From Saprospiraceae bacterium (GTDB taxonomy: Bacteria; Bacteroidota; Bacteroidia; Chitinophagales; Saprospiraceae), in contig JADJGA010000005.1 of assembly GCA_016708265.1 (NCBI GenBank), forward strand, positions 1 through 51,811: 51,811 nt of DNA, given 5' to 3'. Made by a program: the position numbers and the translations under genes. Position 1 is the stretch's first letter. Every line of letters starts with the position of its first letter. Under the pieces are notes generated by a model. That model was not told the DNA's origin and made no database searches. It saw nothing but the letters and a program-made list of their open reading frames with translations. Positions 40,359 through 51,484 of this stretch are shown piece by piece.

Positions 40359-42161
40359 TCACTTCTTCTCCGCTATATAAGCCGATCCCTGGTTAATGAT
40401 ACCAGTATCGTCATAATAAGCTCCTATTACTGCATAGTCCCCAGAGATAGATACAGACTCTCCAAAATGATCACCTGCTGTCCCGTCAGAAGCATTCATC
40501 TTAGCCAGTTGAGTCCATACAGTGCCATCGCGATTGAAAATATAAGCCGATTCCGGTTTAGAATTGCCCACTGTATTTTCACCAGAAGTTCCTATTAATG
40601 CATAGTCCCCTGAGATAGATACAGACCATCCAAACAAATCGTTCATTGCCCCGTCAGAAGCAGTCAGTTTAGCCTGTTGTGTCCATGAGGTACCAATGCG
40701 ATTGAAAATATAAGCAGATCCCTGGTTTGTATTGCTACCTGTATCATTATAATAAGCTCCTATGACTGCATAGTCCTCCGAGATGGACACAGAAATGCCA
40801 AAACGGTCAATTGCTGCCCCATCAGCAGCAATCAGCTTAGCCTGTTGAGTCCAGGAGGTACCAATGCGATTGAAAATATAAGCTGAGCCTTGGTCAGTAT
40901 TGCTGCCTATATCATCCTTTGGAGCTCCTATGACTGCATAATCCCCTGAGATCGATACAGACCATCCAAAATGATCATTCGCTGCCCCGTCAGAAGCGGT
41001 CAGCTTAGCCTGTTGATTCCATACTGTACCACTGCGATTGAAAATATAAGCTGAGCCCTGCCAAATATTACTGCCAATATTATCATAAAAAGCTCCTATG
41101 AGTGCATAGTCTCCTGATATGGACACTGAAACCCCAAAATATTTATTTGCTGGGTCTGAAGCAGTCAGTATGGCCTGTTGAGTCCATGCAGTGCCGTTGC
41201 GATGGAAGATATAAGCTGATCCTTGGTTAATATTATCAAATTCTGCTCCTATGAGTGCATAGTCCCCTGAGATAGATACACGCCTGCCAAAACGGTCATC
41301 TGCTGCCCCATCTGAAGCGGTCAACTTAGCCTGTTGAGTCCATGCAGTGCCATTGCGATGGAAAATATAAGCTGATCCCTGGTCAGTATTGCCGCTATTA
41401 TCATCTTGGGGAGCACCTATGACTGCATAGTCCCCGGAGATGGATACTGAAAAACCAAACAAATCGGTCATTGCCCCGTCAGAAGCGGTCAGCTTGTGAT
41501 CTTCATTTAATTCTGAAGGCTTGAGTTTTCCAAACTGACCTTGTACGTTACTCTGGGTGAGTGAAATCCATTTACTGCCATTATAGCCTTCAAAATCCTG
41601 GGTGTCGTCATTCCAACGTATCATACCGGCTACAGGGTTTCTGCCAGAGTCGCCCAATCTAATCTCTCCTCCTACATCGAGGGTAGCCTGCATACTGGTG
41701 TTATTGACACCTACCATTGGTGGTACATTAGGACAGTCATTACAACGTGCCTTGGTGGTCCTATTGACACTTTCAGATCCGCAGGGGGGAGAAATAAGAT
41801 TGATATGTACCTGCACAATATCAGGACCAGAACCAACACTATAGTCATGTGGTGTGCTTCCATGACTGAGCAGGGCTCCGCTTTGTATATCCCTCACTGT
41901 GATGTAATCATTTGTATTCGATGATGTAAAGCGGTAAGTTTTATTAAGTGCCAGGTTTTTTATTACATAATAGTCTCCTGCATATTGGAATGCTGTTACC
42001 AAAACTGTGTCATTATATCTTGATGCTTCGATATCAGTAGATGGATATTTAGTGGTATTCTGACATTGTCCGGAAAGACTTGAGCTGGATTCCATCAGTA
42101 TCATCACTGCTGACAGTATAAAAAATACAAATTTAAAGGAAATAAGTATTTGATTTTTCAT
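40359..42161 (-). CDS. Exported FG-GAP beta-propeller protein
   Basis: 600 residues from the ATG at 42161, giving signal peptide MKNQILISFKFVFFILSAVM. N-terminal domain with Cys-rich YPSTDIEASRYNDTV and CNDCPNVPPM, then a tail-like segment (GGEIRLGDSGRNPVAGMIRW). From residue 220 on, seven repeats of about 52 residues each carry FGxSVSISGDYAVIGA and QGSAYIFxRxGTxWTQQAKL. Seven units suggest a seven-bladed FG-GAP propeller as in integrin alpha chains. Probable surface adhesin or fibre-tip protein. No type IX sorting domain at the C terminus (ends GSAYIAEKK). Confidence 0.85.
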   Translation of the reverse strand: MKNQILISFKFVFFILSAVMILMESSSSLSGQCQNTTKYPSTDIEASRYNDTVLVTAFQYAGDYYVIKNLALNKTYRFTSSNTNDYITVRDIQSGALLSHGSTPHDYSVGSGPDIVQVHINLISPPCGSESVNRTTKARCNDCPNVPPMVGVNNTSMQATLDVGGEIRLGDSGRNPVAGMIRWNDDTQDFEGYNGSKWISLTQSNVQGQFGKLKPSELNEDHKLTASDGAMTDLFGFSVSISGDYAVIGAPQDDNSGNTDQGSAYIFHRNGTAWTQQAKLTASDGAADDRFGRRVSISGDYALIGAEFDNINQGSAYIFHRNGTAWTQQAILTASDPANKYFGVSVSISGDYALIGAFYDNIGSNIWQGSAYIFNRSGTVWNQQAKLTASDGAANDHFGWSVSISGDYAVIGAPKDDIGSNTDQGSAYIFNRIGTSWTQQAKLIAADGAAIDRFGISVSISEDYAVIGAYYNDTGSNTNQGSAYIFNRIGTSWTQQAKLTASDGAMNDLFGWSVSISGDYALIGTSGENTVGNSKPESAYIFNRDGTVWTQLAKMNASDGTAGDHFGESVSISGDYAVIGAYYDDTGIINQGSAYIAEKK

Positions 42162-42224
42162 GGCTAAGAAGTTTAAGAAATTTGGACCAATAGATTTTAT
42201 ACAAAAATATAATAAAAAAAGCAA

Positions 42225-43192
42225 AATATCTGCGTTTTCTATCAGTTAATAATGTTTTTTTGACTGATCAGCATTTTCTTGTTTCCGGCTCTCCTGACCA
42301 CTTTCGCACCACAAAAAAAAACTCGCGCCCCCCCCCCGCCAAAGAGAAAGAAAAAAATTAATGAACCAGCAATTAGGTCGAAATTTTTATTTGTTTTTTA
42401 TTAGAGCCAAGGGAGAAAAAAACTCTCCCCCCCCGCGGTCCTCCCGCCCCCCCGGCGCACACTCCAAAATAACGGGGAGACAAAAAAAACAGTTCCCGCC
42501 CCCCCCCCTGAAGAAAGAAAAAAGTAAAACGTCCCCCCACCAATAACCATAATTATTTATTCCACTACCTTTTTATTAAAATTAAGGAAGGGAAAAAACT
42601 CCTGTGTACCCCTGTTCCCGCCCCCCCCCCGAAAAAAATATTTAAAAAAAACAGAAATGAATCACAGAGGGTCAAGAAATTATTATGCAATTGAAGATTT
42701 TCAGTTATCTGCATAAATGTCATTAATTATCATTTTTTCAACCTGATTCATTATTATCGGTTCATATTCAGTTTTTTTCCATTGAGAAACAAAAAAAATG
42801 GCCTCTTTGGTGTAGACCAAATTGTTGAACCTAAATATTACCTTAAATCATACATTGTCCTGATTCTTTAATGATTTTGTATAAATAAAAAAATTGATAA
42901 TAACCAGATTGAAGTGAAAAAATAAAAAATTAAAACCTCTGTTGTCCTTACTATAGCATGATTATATTCTGAAGTAGCCGCAAAGTTTATCAGGTGAGTC
43001 ATAGGTATCCAAAATGAACTAGGTGGTATGAAACCATAACGAGATTAAAGTAATTTGTTGTTCTTTTCCCTGTAATTTTTTTGATTTTAAGTACCATTTT
43101 GAATTAAAGACCATCCAAATGCAGATAAAAGAATATAGACCAGATTAAACTCTGAAAACATGATTGTACATTTTTAAACAATTAATAATAAA
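42225..43192. other. Intergenic region with anomalous poly-C tracts
   Basis: Between two leftward genes. 42300-42640 holds several C runs of 6 to 12 bases within A-rich DNA (42328-42337, 42427-42434, 42446-42453, 42498-42508, 42620-42630), unlike anything else here. The blocks also look like degraded copies of one another (GGGAGAAAAAAACTC versus GGGAAAAAACTCC). 42640-43192 is AT-rich with no gene seen. Confidence 0.7.
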
Positions 43193-46100
43193 TCACTGCA
43201 ATAATGTAATATCACCAGCCAAAGTCTTTGTCTCTCCTTCAAATTCATATTATCCCAAATACTCCGGGATTATACTTTTTCCCAGGCCTCCATGCTGCAG
43301 TGAAATCATTTGATCTCAGATTTTCAGCAGCAAATAATTTTTCTCCCCACCGGTCAAATATCATAAGATTGTAATTTACCTCTATATTTGATTTGAGAAG
43401 GAAAACCTCATTATTTGGATTGTAAGCTGAACCATAGATCACATTGGGAATGTATACTGATAGTTTTCTGTAACTTATTTTCAGATATTCTGCTGATTCG
43501 CAGCCATGATCACTTACAACCTTTATAGTATAAATTCCTTCCCATTTAGAAGTGATCTTAGGGACAGCACAGTCATAGCAGTCAAGTCCGGTTGCAGGTT
43601 GCCAGTCATATTGAATTATATTTCCATTGTATCTGACATTCAGTGGCTTATCCTTAATAAATGGTTCGTCTGTGATGTCTTCAGTATAAATTTCCGGTGA
43701 TGGATATTTTTCAATATTGAATTCCAGGCTGTCAGGACATCCATATTTATCTTTAGCTGTTACAAAATAATTTCCGCTTTCTGACACCTCAAATTTATTC
43801 TGAATTATAATGCCATTTACGATAATATCGTGATGCTGGCTGATGAAGTTGACAGTTGTTTTTTCTCCTTCGCATATTCCTGTAATTCCGCTGATTTCAA
43901 TCGGGACTTCCGGATATTGAAGTATTGAGATATCATAATAAACAGAATCGCAGTTTTTTACTGAAAATATTGTATCCGAATAAGTTCCGGTATTTTTATA
44001 CACTTTATCAAGAAAACTGAAATCTTCATATTTACATAAAGTTTTTTCCATTTTTATAGACAGAGGTACGGGAGATTTAGTGATCAAAAAAGTATCTGAT
44101 GACTTACATCCGATAGCATCTGTCAATGTATAGATATAAGTTCCCGGTTTAGAAATATCTCTGATTTTAAAAGTGCATCCATCACTCCAGATTATATCAT
44201 AATTATTACTTTTTACATCAATCCGGATTAATTCTTCGAAACATCCAAACTGATCTGAAATTGGTGTGATCTTAGGTAAATCATATACCTCGATTTCCAG
44301 TTTTGCAGTATCAGAGCAGGAGTTGTTATCCGTAACTATGTGGATAACAGTGTGTTTCCCCGGTTTTTTAAACTTAAATGAAGTATTTTTTATATTTGAT
44401 CTATCACCTTCACCAAAAATCCATTCAAACTGCAAAGGATCAATGCCTGTATCATTTGAGTAGAAATTAACAGTATCTCCAAGGCAAATAAATTTTTTAT
44501 CAGACGCTGCTGATGCTGAAATAAATCTGCTTATCTTGACAGTATAAACTATTGAATCACAATCAAGTTTTGTAAACACAGTATCAAAATAAACTCCGGG
44601 TATTTCATAGGTTTTGTTCAGGAAACTGAATTTTTCATATTTGCACAAAACCTTTTCAATATTCTGATGTGATGCCGGAGCTGAAATGAAAACAGAAAAA
44701 GTATCGGATACTGAACAGTTAAATTCATTCATTAATGTATAACTGTAAGTTCCCGATGTTGGCAGATTTCTTAAAGAATCCGTGTTTCCGTCGTTCCATT
44801 GTATTGATGCATTACCGGGACTTATAATGATATCTGCCTTTTCCGGAAAACACAGAAAATAATCAGGTACCGGAACAATTACAGGGTAAGACATTACTTC
44901 AATACTTGTAAAAAGTGTATCTGAACAAAGATATTTATCTGCGATGATATGTTTTACAATAAAATTCCCGGGTTTTATAAGTATATTCTGGATTCTGTTC
45001 ATTTGAAATACTGCCATCCCCGAATTCCCAAAAATAGGTAAATGGAGAGGATCCTGATGCATGTGATTCAAAATCAATAGATTCTCCAATGCAAATCTGG
45101 TTTTTATCTGTGCTGATAGTTGCAGACACAGGTGGGGTAAAAGTAAGATTCAATACATAATATATTGAATCACATCCCTGAATTGATCTTAAGGTGTCTG
45201 CATAGGTACCTGGTTTGTCATAAATGTCTCCAAAGAAATCGTATGATGTTCCTTCACATATCTTTCCTTCAAAATTATTTTTTTGAGGTTCTTTATTTAT
45301 TTTAACCTCAAAAGTGTCTATGCTGTAACAATTAATTCCATTAATAATCGTATAAGCTGTATTTGCCGCTGTTTGAAAAAGTTCTGATTTTGGTTTTACT
45401 ACCATCAAACCAAACAATAATGTCGTCAATATGAGTCAGATCAACAACTGTTGATTCACCAAAGCACAATTTTGATCAGGCACGGGAATTATTTGAGGAG
45501 GAGAAATGACCTCTATATCAACCTGTGTGGTGTCAGAACATGCATAATTGTCAGTAACTATGTGTGTAACTGTATAGTAACCCGGATTTTCATAGGTATG
45601 CGCTATTTCAAAATCTTCTGATGTATTTCCGTCTCCAAAATCCCAGAAGAATTCCAGCGGATAATTTCCCTGGCCAAGCGAATAAAAACTTATTGATTCA
45701 TTAATACAGGCAACATTTTTGTCCTGTGATATAAATGCATCGACCGGTTTGATGAAATCGGCAGTGTTTATTTCTAATGAATAGGTTTCTACACAATCAC
45801 CTTTTCTCACAGTCAAGGTCATTTCATACACACCTTTGGGTGAAAATATATGAACAGGATTTAACTCATTTGAAGAAGTTCCGTCTCCGAAATCCCAAAT
45901 GAATTCTTCAGGAAAATCTCCTCCCTCATTTACAAAAGTAAAATTGATCTGGTCGGATGTACATCCGGGAATTGAATCATAATGAAATACCGGTTGCAGA
46001 TCGATGACATGAACAAAGACAGAGTCTGTAGCTTTGCATATTTCTCTGAACCTCAAATCGTCAAGAGCAAAATCATTACCGCCGAGAATAGTTTGCTGGT

Positions 46101-46827
46101 CAATGATGGATATCTCTGCATTTACATTTGATCCACTGTGCCATTTTGAATGAAAATTTACCCAGTTACCAGTTGTATTTGGCAACTGGAACGGAGTGTC
46201 CAGTAAAACACCGTTTATACTGAATTGAAGCAAAGCTGGACTTTGAGAAACACATGTTGCTGCCCATGCCGAAAAATCATACCATGTATCAGGCTTTACA
46301 ATTATATCCTGAAGCCATACTATTGTATTTGCAGTTCCAGATCCATTTACCACCATCATGCTGCCGGAACTGTTTCCGTATGTATGATCATAAAAACTTG
46401 CAAAATTGGGATGCACCAGAGATGGATTGGATACAACTGCAAACGTTCCCTCAGGCACTAGTCCACTGGAACCAAAACCTTCGATATAACTTGTAATAAA
46501 ACCTGTTGTACCAAGACTAAAATCCCAGTTCTCAATCAGATTTAAATCTGTAAGGCCTTCTACAACAAGATTGTATTGCTGGGAAATTGTGCCCAAACTT
46601 GCAGTTGGATTGATGATATCCGGATTGTCAAGACCTGTAGAAGGTGACCAGGTAGTGTCGAGGGGAATTATTGTCCCTACATTATCAAGATTTGGATTAA
46701 ACTGAACCTGAGTGTTTTTGCAAACATGTATAGTATCAGGAAGGTTTAGAATTTCAAAACATGGGGAACTTTGAGCTAAAGCATTAACTGATAAAAAAGC
46801 AAAATATAAAATGCTGATTTTCATCAT
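43193..46827 (-). CDS. Multi-PKD-domain surface protein with T9SS type B sorting domain (frameshifted)
   Basis: About 1210 residues. Signal peptide MMKISILYFAFLSVNALAQS. A jelly-roll-like region (NLIENWDFSLGTTGF to FALDDLRFREIC) is followed by repeated PKD domains recognisable by WDFGDG / WEFGDG / WIFGEG motifs and by IVTDNxxCSDT. The C terminus YIPNVIYGSAYNPNNEVF, NLMIFDRWGEKLF, WRPGKKYNPGVF is the CHU_C / type B sorting domain that directs export by the gliding-associated type IX system. Indels near 45435, 44990 and 43247 split it; the last hides the end KTLAGDITLLQ. Likely adhesion or gliding surface protein. Confidence 0.88.
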
Positions 46828-47000
46828 TTTATTCGAAATCTCAGTTCGGATTAAACCATTTTTGATACTATAAAATTTTAACAAAAATTAATCTAACAAA
46901 TTTAGGGCAAAAATTGATATTTTTGTATTTAATTCTGTCTTTTCTGTCGGAATTTGTTTAAAAACATATTTTTGCATAATCCACAACTTCTATTGACAAA

Positions 47001-47531
47001 TTAATCAAACATTCTTATATCAGTTATTTTTAGGTTCCTGATCATTTTAACAATAATTTTTTTAACAGTATCTGACAGAGGATCCATGTAATGTGGCTCA
47101 ATAAGCATTTTAACCTCATGCAATAATTCAGGATTATTCTTAACAATTTTTACTATCAGTTTAAATGCATTATATCTAACAGATGCTTGTTTTGCGGTTT
47201 TCTCCCAAATATTAAACACATAGTCGAATAATTTTCCTGTGTAATCATCACTTAATTTCATTCTCTGCAGAATCATCAGTAATTCTCTCTGTTGATTATC
47301 GTTTTTTGATTGTAATGTATCGATAATTTGCTCGATGTATACATTTATCCTGTGATCGTTTTTCTCCATGCAACTCCAGAGTAACCATGCAGCTCTCCAG
47401 GAATAGGGCTGTTTATCCTCAATTGCAAGTTTGATAGCTTCTTCAAAATCTTCAGGATGTGATTTTAAATACGAAATCATTTTTACTTTGTATGAATTCG
47501 TAAGTATATTTTCAAGCTTAGTTTCCATCAT
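47001..47531 (-). CDS. HEAT-repeat-like hypothetical protein
   Basis: About 176 residues from the Met of MMETKLENILTNSYK. Entirely helical with repeated paired helices (KQPYSWRAAWLLWSCME, QASVRYNAFKLIVKIVKNN), typical of HEAT/ARM-like or DNA-alkylation-repair-type superhelices. No catalytic motif. Cytoplasmic. An intact stand-alone gene. Confidence 0.7.
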   Translation of the reverse strand: MMETKLENILTNSYKVKMISYLKSHPEDFEEAIKLAIEDKQPYSWRAAWLLWSCMEKNDHRINVYIEQIIDTLQSKNDNQQRELLMILQRMKLSDDYTGKLFDYVFNIWEKTAKQASVRYNAFKLIVKIVKNNPELLHEVKMLIEPHYMDPLSDTVKKIIVKMIRNLKITDIRMFD

Positions 47532-47540
47532 TTCATTCAA

Positions 47541-47830
47541 TTTTACACAAGCCCAATGAATATCAGGATTAACGACGCAAAGTATTTTAAATTAATCTAA
47601 TATGTATATATTATAATTTAATATGACCACAAAATATGCTTTTTAAGCAGCCTTATAATTCTCATGACTATTACTAATATATCAAACCTGCACAGTGTAT
47701 ATATGAGTCATTATGAAAATTAAACCATTTAATACCCTAAATCCTTAGTTAAATTGATACTAATGGAATTTTAAAATAGTGTATTATTTAGGCTAAGATA
47801 GCATTTTTTTAAAAAAAATAAAGCAAAAGT
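47541..47830. other. AT-rich intergenic region
   Basis: No coding sense, no RNA gene recognised. Contains the phrase AAGCAGCCTTATAATTCTCATG and runs of T. Lies between the HEAT-like gene and the photolyase relic. Confidence 0.35.
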
Positions 47831-49104
47831 TTATTTTTTAATTGATCCTGAAAAAACACTCAGGGCTCTTTTCCTCCCAAATTTATGGTCAATAACCGGT
47901 TCCGGATACTCAGAGGTGCCAAATTCAGGTATCCATTTTTTGATATACTCCTTATTTTTATCGAACTTTTCCTGTTGAGATGCCGGATTGAAAATGCGAA
48001 AATATGGTGCCGGCATCACAGCCGGTCCCTGCCACTGCCAGTTGCCGTTATTTGCCGACAGGTCGTAGTCAAGTAGTTTTAGTGGCAAAATACTTTTCTC
48101 CCCATTTCCAGTCAATCAGCAGATGTTTGCACAGAAATCCTGCCGTTATCATTCTACCCGAGTTGTGCATATATCCGGTCTCATTTAGTTCTCTCATTCC
48201 TGCATCCACAAGGGATATCCTGTCATTCCTTTTTGCCATTTTTCATAATCTTGCTCATCATTGATCCATTCTAAGTTTCTGTATTTTGGATTGAAACTTT
48301 CGAATTCAACATTCGGATGATGATAAAGTATTTGCATGAAAAACTCTCCATATTAGTTCATTTAGCAGGTAGGTTGACGTTCATAGCTTGTTTTACTGCC
48401 TGCCTTACTGAAAGGGTGCCGAATCGCAGATGCACAGATGCGTGAGAGGTTTTATTCAGCAGGAAAATCCTCACATTCTGATAGTTTCCAAGACCTGTGA
48501 AGCTATATGGTTTTACGTAAATATACGATTCGTGGAATCCGATTTGTTCAAGTTCCGGGAATTTGCTTTTAATTTTAAAAGATTGTCAAGTTTCAACTGG
48601 CTGTCGTATTCTTTTATTTCGGAAAAGCTGGACAGCCATTTATTTTTTGAGCAGTATAAACCTGAAATGTCTTAGCATCCGATTTGTGAATTTCATCCTT
48701 TTCAAATATCACATGGCCCTTGCACCTGAAAAATCGACATTATTTTCCCATGGACAACTGTTCTATTGCCTTGTCCCTTTGGATTGCATAAGGTTCATAA
48801 TCGTCATTTAGGTAAATAGCTGCAGGCTTGTCATTTTTTATAATTTCCCAGAATATCTCTACCGGATCTCCAAAAAAGATCTCGATTCCTGAGCCTATTT
48901 CCTGTAGTTTCAGATTGAGTCCCTTCAGGGTTTTGTAAATGAAACTTACCCTTGCATCATCTTTTTCAAGATCGTTCAGAATGTTTTTGTCAAATATGAA
49001 TATAGGTTTAGTCAGTCCACTTTCCAGGATGCCGAGAGTGCATAGTTGTCCTCCAGACTGACAAGATCTCCTTCTGAACAGAGAATATATTCATATTATT
49101 TCAT
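47831..49104 (-). pseudogene. phr: Deoxyribodipyrimidine photolyase (broken as read)
   Basis: Coding pieces in several frames add up to a class I photolyase of about 425 residues: FIFDKNILNDLEKDDARVSF and DDYEPYAIQRDK (antenna domain), RISLVDAGMRELNETGYMHN and FLCKHLLIDWKWGEKYFA (FAD domain), DYDLSANNGNWQW and PYFRIFNPASQQEKFD (C terminus, near the Trp electron-transfer chain). Light-driven repair of UV pyrimidine dimers using FAD. Many indels; whether the gene works needs reads. It lies 28 bp after the HAD hydrolase gene on the same strand, and carotenoid genes are 13 kb away. Confidence 0.85.
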
Positions 49105-49132
49105 GGGTTTGTCATTAAAGCCTGGAATTATT

Positions 49133-49748
49133 TTATCTGACTTTAAAGTGGTAATGTAATGATAGCAGACAGTTTTGTCTCAATCCTGCAGGAGAATCAC
49201 AGTGAACAGCATTAAGTCCGAGTTCTTTAGCTACTTTTATATTGATGATATTATCATCGATGAATATCGTTCTGAAGCCTCTAGTCTGTATCTGTCAAGC
49301 AATAACTCAAATATCCTTTTGTCGGGTTTTGCCATTTTTTCCTGTCCAGAAACCACTATTCCTCTGAATTCGCTGAAAAACTGAAATCTCTCATAGGCTA
49401 CGGAAATTGTTTCTGCTGACCAGTTGGTGAGGCCATAAAGATCCAAAACTTCTTTTAGTTTGTAGAGCAATTCCACATTTGCAGGAATATCACTTTTGAG
49501 CATAAATTCCCATTTATCATAAAAACCTGAATCAGCACTTGGTATTCCGGAAATTGCTGCTGAAGCAAAGCTGTGCCTTCTGCCATTGACCTGCCTCTAT
49601 CCTGTTCAAGATTCCATTCGTCCCAGTACAAATATTTTAAGGAAAGTGCTCCATTTCACTTTCGGTGTCGAAATAATCCTGTAAACATATCTTGGGTTCC
49701 AGTCGACTAAAACCCTCCAAAGTCAAAAATAATATTTTTATAAGGCAT
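49133..49748 (-). CDS. HAD-superfamily hydrolase (frameshifted)
   Basis: About 205 residues. Motif I is visible as NIIFDFGG at the start (frame lost in a T run right after GG). The frame then moves to WDEWNLEQDRGRSMAEG, and the clean segment 49237-49503 has LTNWSAETI (motif II region) and KMAKPDKRIFELL (motif III Lys). FIDDN (motif IV Asp pair) lies in another frame near 49255. HAD-IA phosphatase similar to YihX. The substrate is probably a phosphosugar or nucleotide. Confidence 0.75.
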
Positions 49749-50091
49749 ATTGATTTACAATTACGAGGTACGATTTAAGAATGATGATTTATGAATTAAT
49801 TGTCAATGGTTAATTGTTATTGGCAAAAAGTCAACATATGGTTACAGAGAAGCAGGGTAATGATTTCCAACTCCAATATTCCACTTTAGCCCGTTGTCAG
49901 TTGTCGTTATTCGGTTGTGGTTTAGTCCGTAATAAAATTCACTTACCATTTATCCAATAATCCATCATTCCAATATTCCCATAATCCACGATTCCAAAAT
50001 GAACCATTACATCATTCCAATAATCCATTTTTCACTTATATTCTGTTGTCTTTTAGATTGTTTTCAATTCTCAGCTATCAATTCTCAACTA
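49749..50091. repeat. Low-complexity CCAATAATCCA / CAATTCTC spacer
   Basis: Repeated short phrases (ATTCCAATAATCC, ATCATTCCAATATTCCC, TCTCAACTATCAATTTTTC). No gene. The same style as the spacers near 16740 and 39250. Confidence 0.6.
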
Positions 50092-50863
50092 TCAATTTTT
50101 CTTCTCCAATTCTCCATTCTCAATTCTCTGTGTATCCTTGTTGCAGCCGGCCTGTGCAGTGGGCATAATTACAATCTATTCCAGATTGACTGATTGAGGC
50201 CTGTTTAGAGCAAAGACTATGGTTTCAGCTATATCTTCAGCATATAGAGGAACAAAGTTTTTACACAGCATCGCGACTCCTTATCTCCTCAGAACTGACA
50301 AGCGAAAACTCAGTATCAGCAGCGACCGAGCTTGTCCAGTAACTCTCACCTGTCCCTGCGAGGTCGATACGCATCGATTTGCTCATCATTTTCACATAAG
50401 CCTTGGTACTGCAATAAACCGATCCTCCTTCACAAGCTTCAAGACCGCGCTATAGAACTGATATTTATTATGTGTCCTTTTGTTTTTTGATAAAGGAATA
50501 GCAAGCTGGCAACTCTTGTAAATGCCCTGACATTTACATCAATCATCTGGTTGAAGTCGTCTCCAGTCATAGTCTTCTATTGATGATTTGCCCAAAGCAA
50601 GCCGGCATTGTTTATCAGTATGTCAATATCAAGACCTTTTAGTTTTTTCAAACAGGGAATTTGTGTTTTCGACGATGCTCAGACCGTTCCAAATACTTTT
50701 ATATCTAAACTGAACTTCGAAGATAAATCTTTTTTAATTTCTTCCAGCCTGTCTTCTCTCCTTGCAACAAGTAAAAGGTTTTCCTTCCCTGGCAAGAGCA
50801 AAGGCACATGCCTGCCTATCCCGGAACTGGCCCCGGTTATTAATGTGTATAATTTTCTGCCAT
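50092..50863 (-). pseudogene. Short-chain dehydrogenase/reductase (broken as read)
   Basis: Frames pieced together give YTLITGASSGIGR (NAD(P)-binding TGxxxGIG), LLLVARREDRLEEIKKDL, LDIDILINNAGLLW (NNAG), GHIINISSIA (catalytic Ser region) and YAEDIAETIVFALNRPQSVNLE near the C terminus, the pattern of YdfG-like NADP-dependent SDRs. About 255 residues. Frame changes occur every 100 to 150 bp, so this end of the window appears to have poorer consensus. Substrate unknown. Confidence 0.75.
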
Positions 50864-51484
50864 TAAAGATGGTGTTGTATTAAAAAACAAAGTGATTTTA
50901 TAACTTTGGCACTATCAACTATATATAACGAATTCCCCCGCCATGGTAATGTTCCGTCTTTGCTTCGTAATGCAGGATCACATTTCTGCCCTGAAGAGTA
51001 TCAAGTCCCTGAGCAACCTCCTTTTTAGCTACTGAAAAATGAATTTTCAGAAGCTATACTGGCACATTCTTATTGCTTTGAACACTACTCAATATCATTT
51101 CTCCTTCGTAAGTCTTAAAAAATTGGTAAATCATAGGAAAATTTCTGCAAGCCCTGCACGATAACCTTCACTATAAGTGAAAAAATAGTTATAGTAAACA
51201 GAATCCTGCGATTATTAGAATAATTACAAACAAGGATGTAAAAGTACCTTCCTTAAACCGGAACCGGTAAATAAACTTTGATTTGTATTAAATTTTTATT
51301 ATTTTCTTAAATAAAACTTTTACAAAGTTATATCATTATATTTGATTTCTTTAATTAAATTTGGATTTAACTTCCATGATAAAAATTTTAAGTATAGTAA
51401 AATGTTTGTTTTCAATTCTGTATTTAAAATATTCATTATTTTTTCAGTAAAAAACGAAAATTTCTGATGAAATTTAAACATTAA
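50864..51484. other. Intergenic or unreadable stretch
   Basis: No frame with recognisable protein sense on either strand. AT-rich in the right half (51280-51480). A decayed gene cannot be excluded around 50930-51200, where base composition is less AT-rich. Confidence 0.35.

Noticed and set aside
42361..42546. 61-codon open frame in the poly-C region
   Set aside because: Proline runs come from the C tracts; no start context or homology, and the base quality of this stretch is doubtful.
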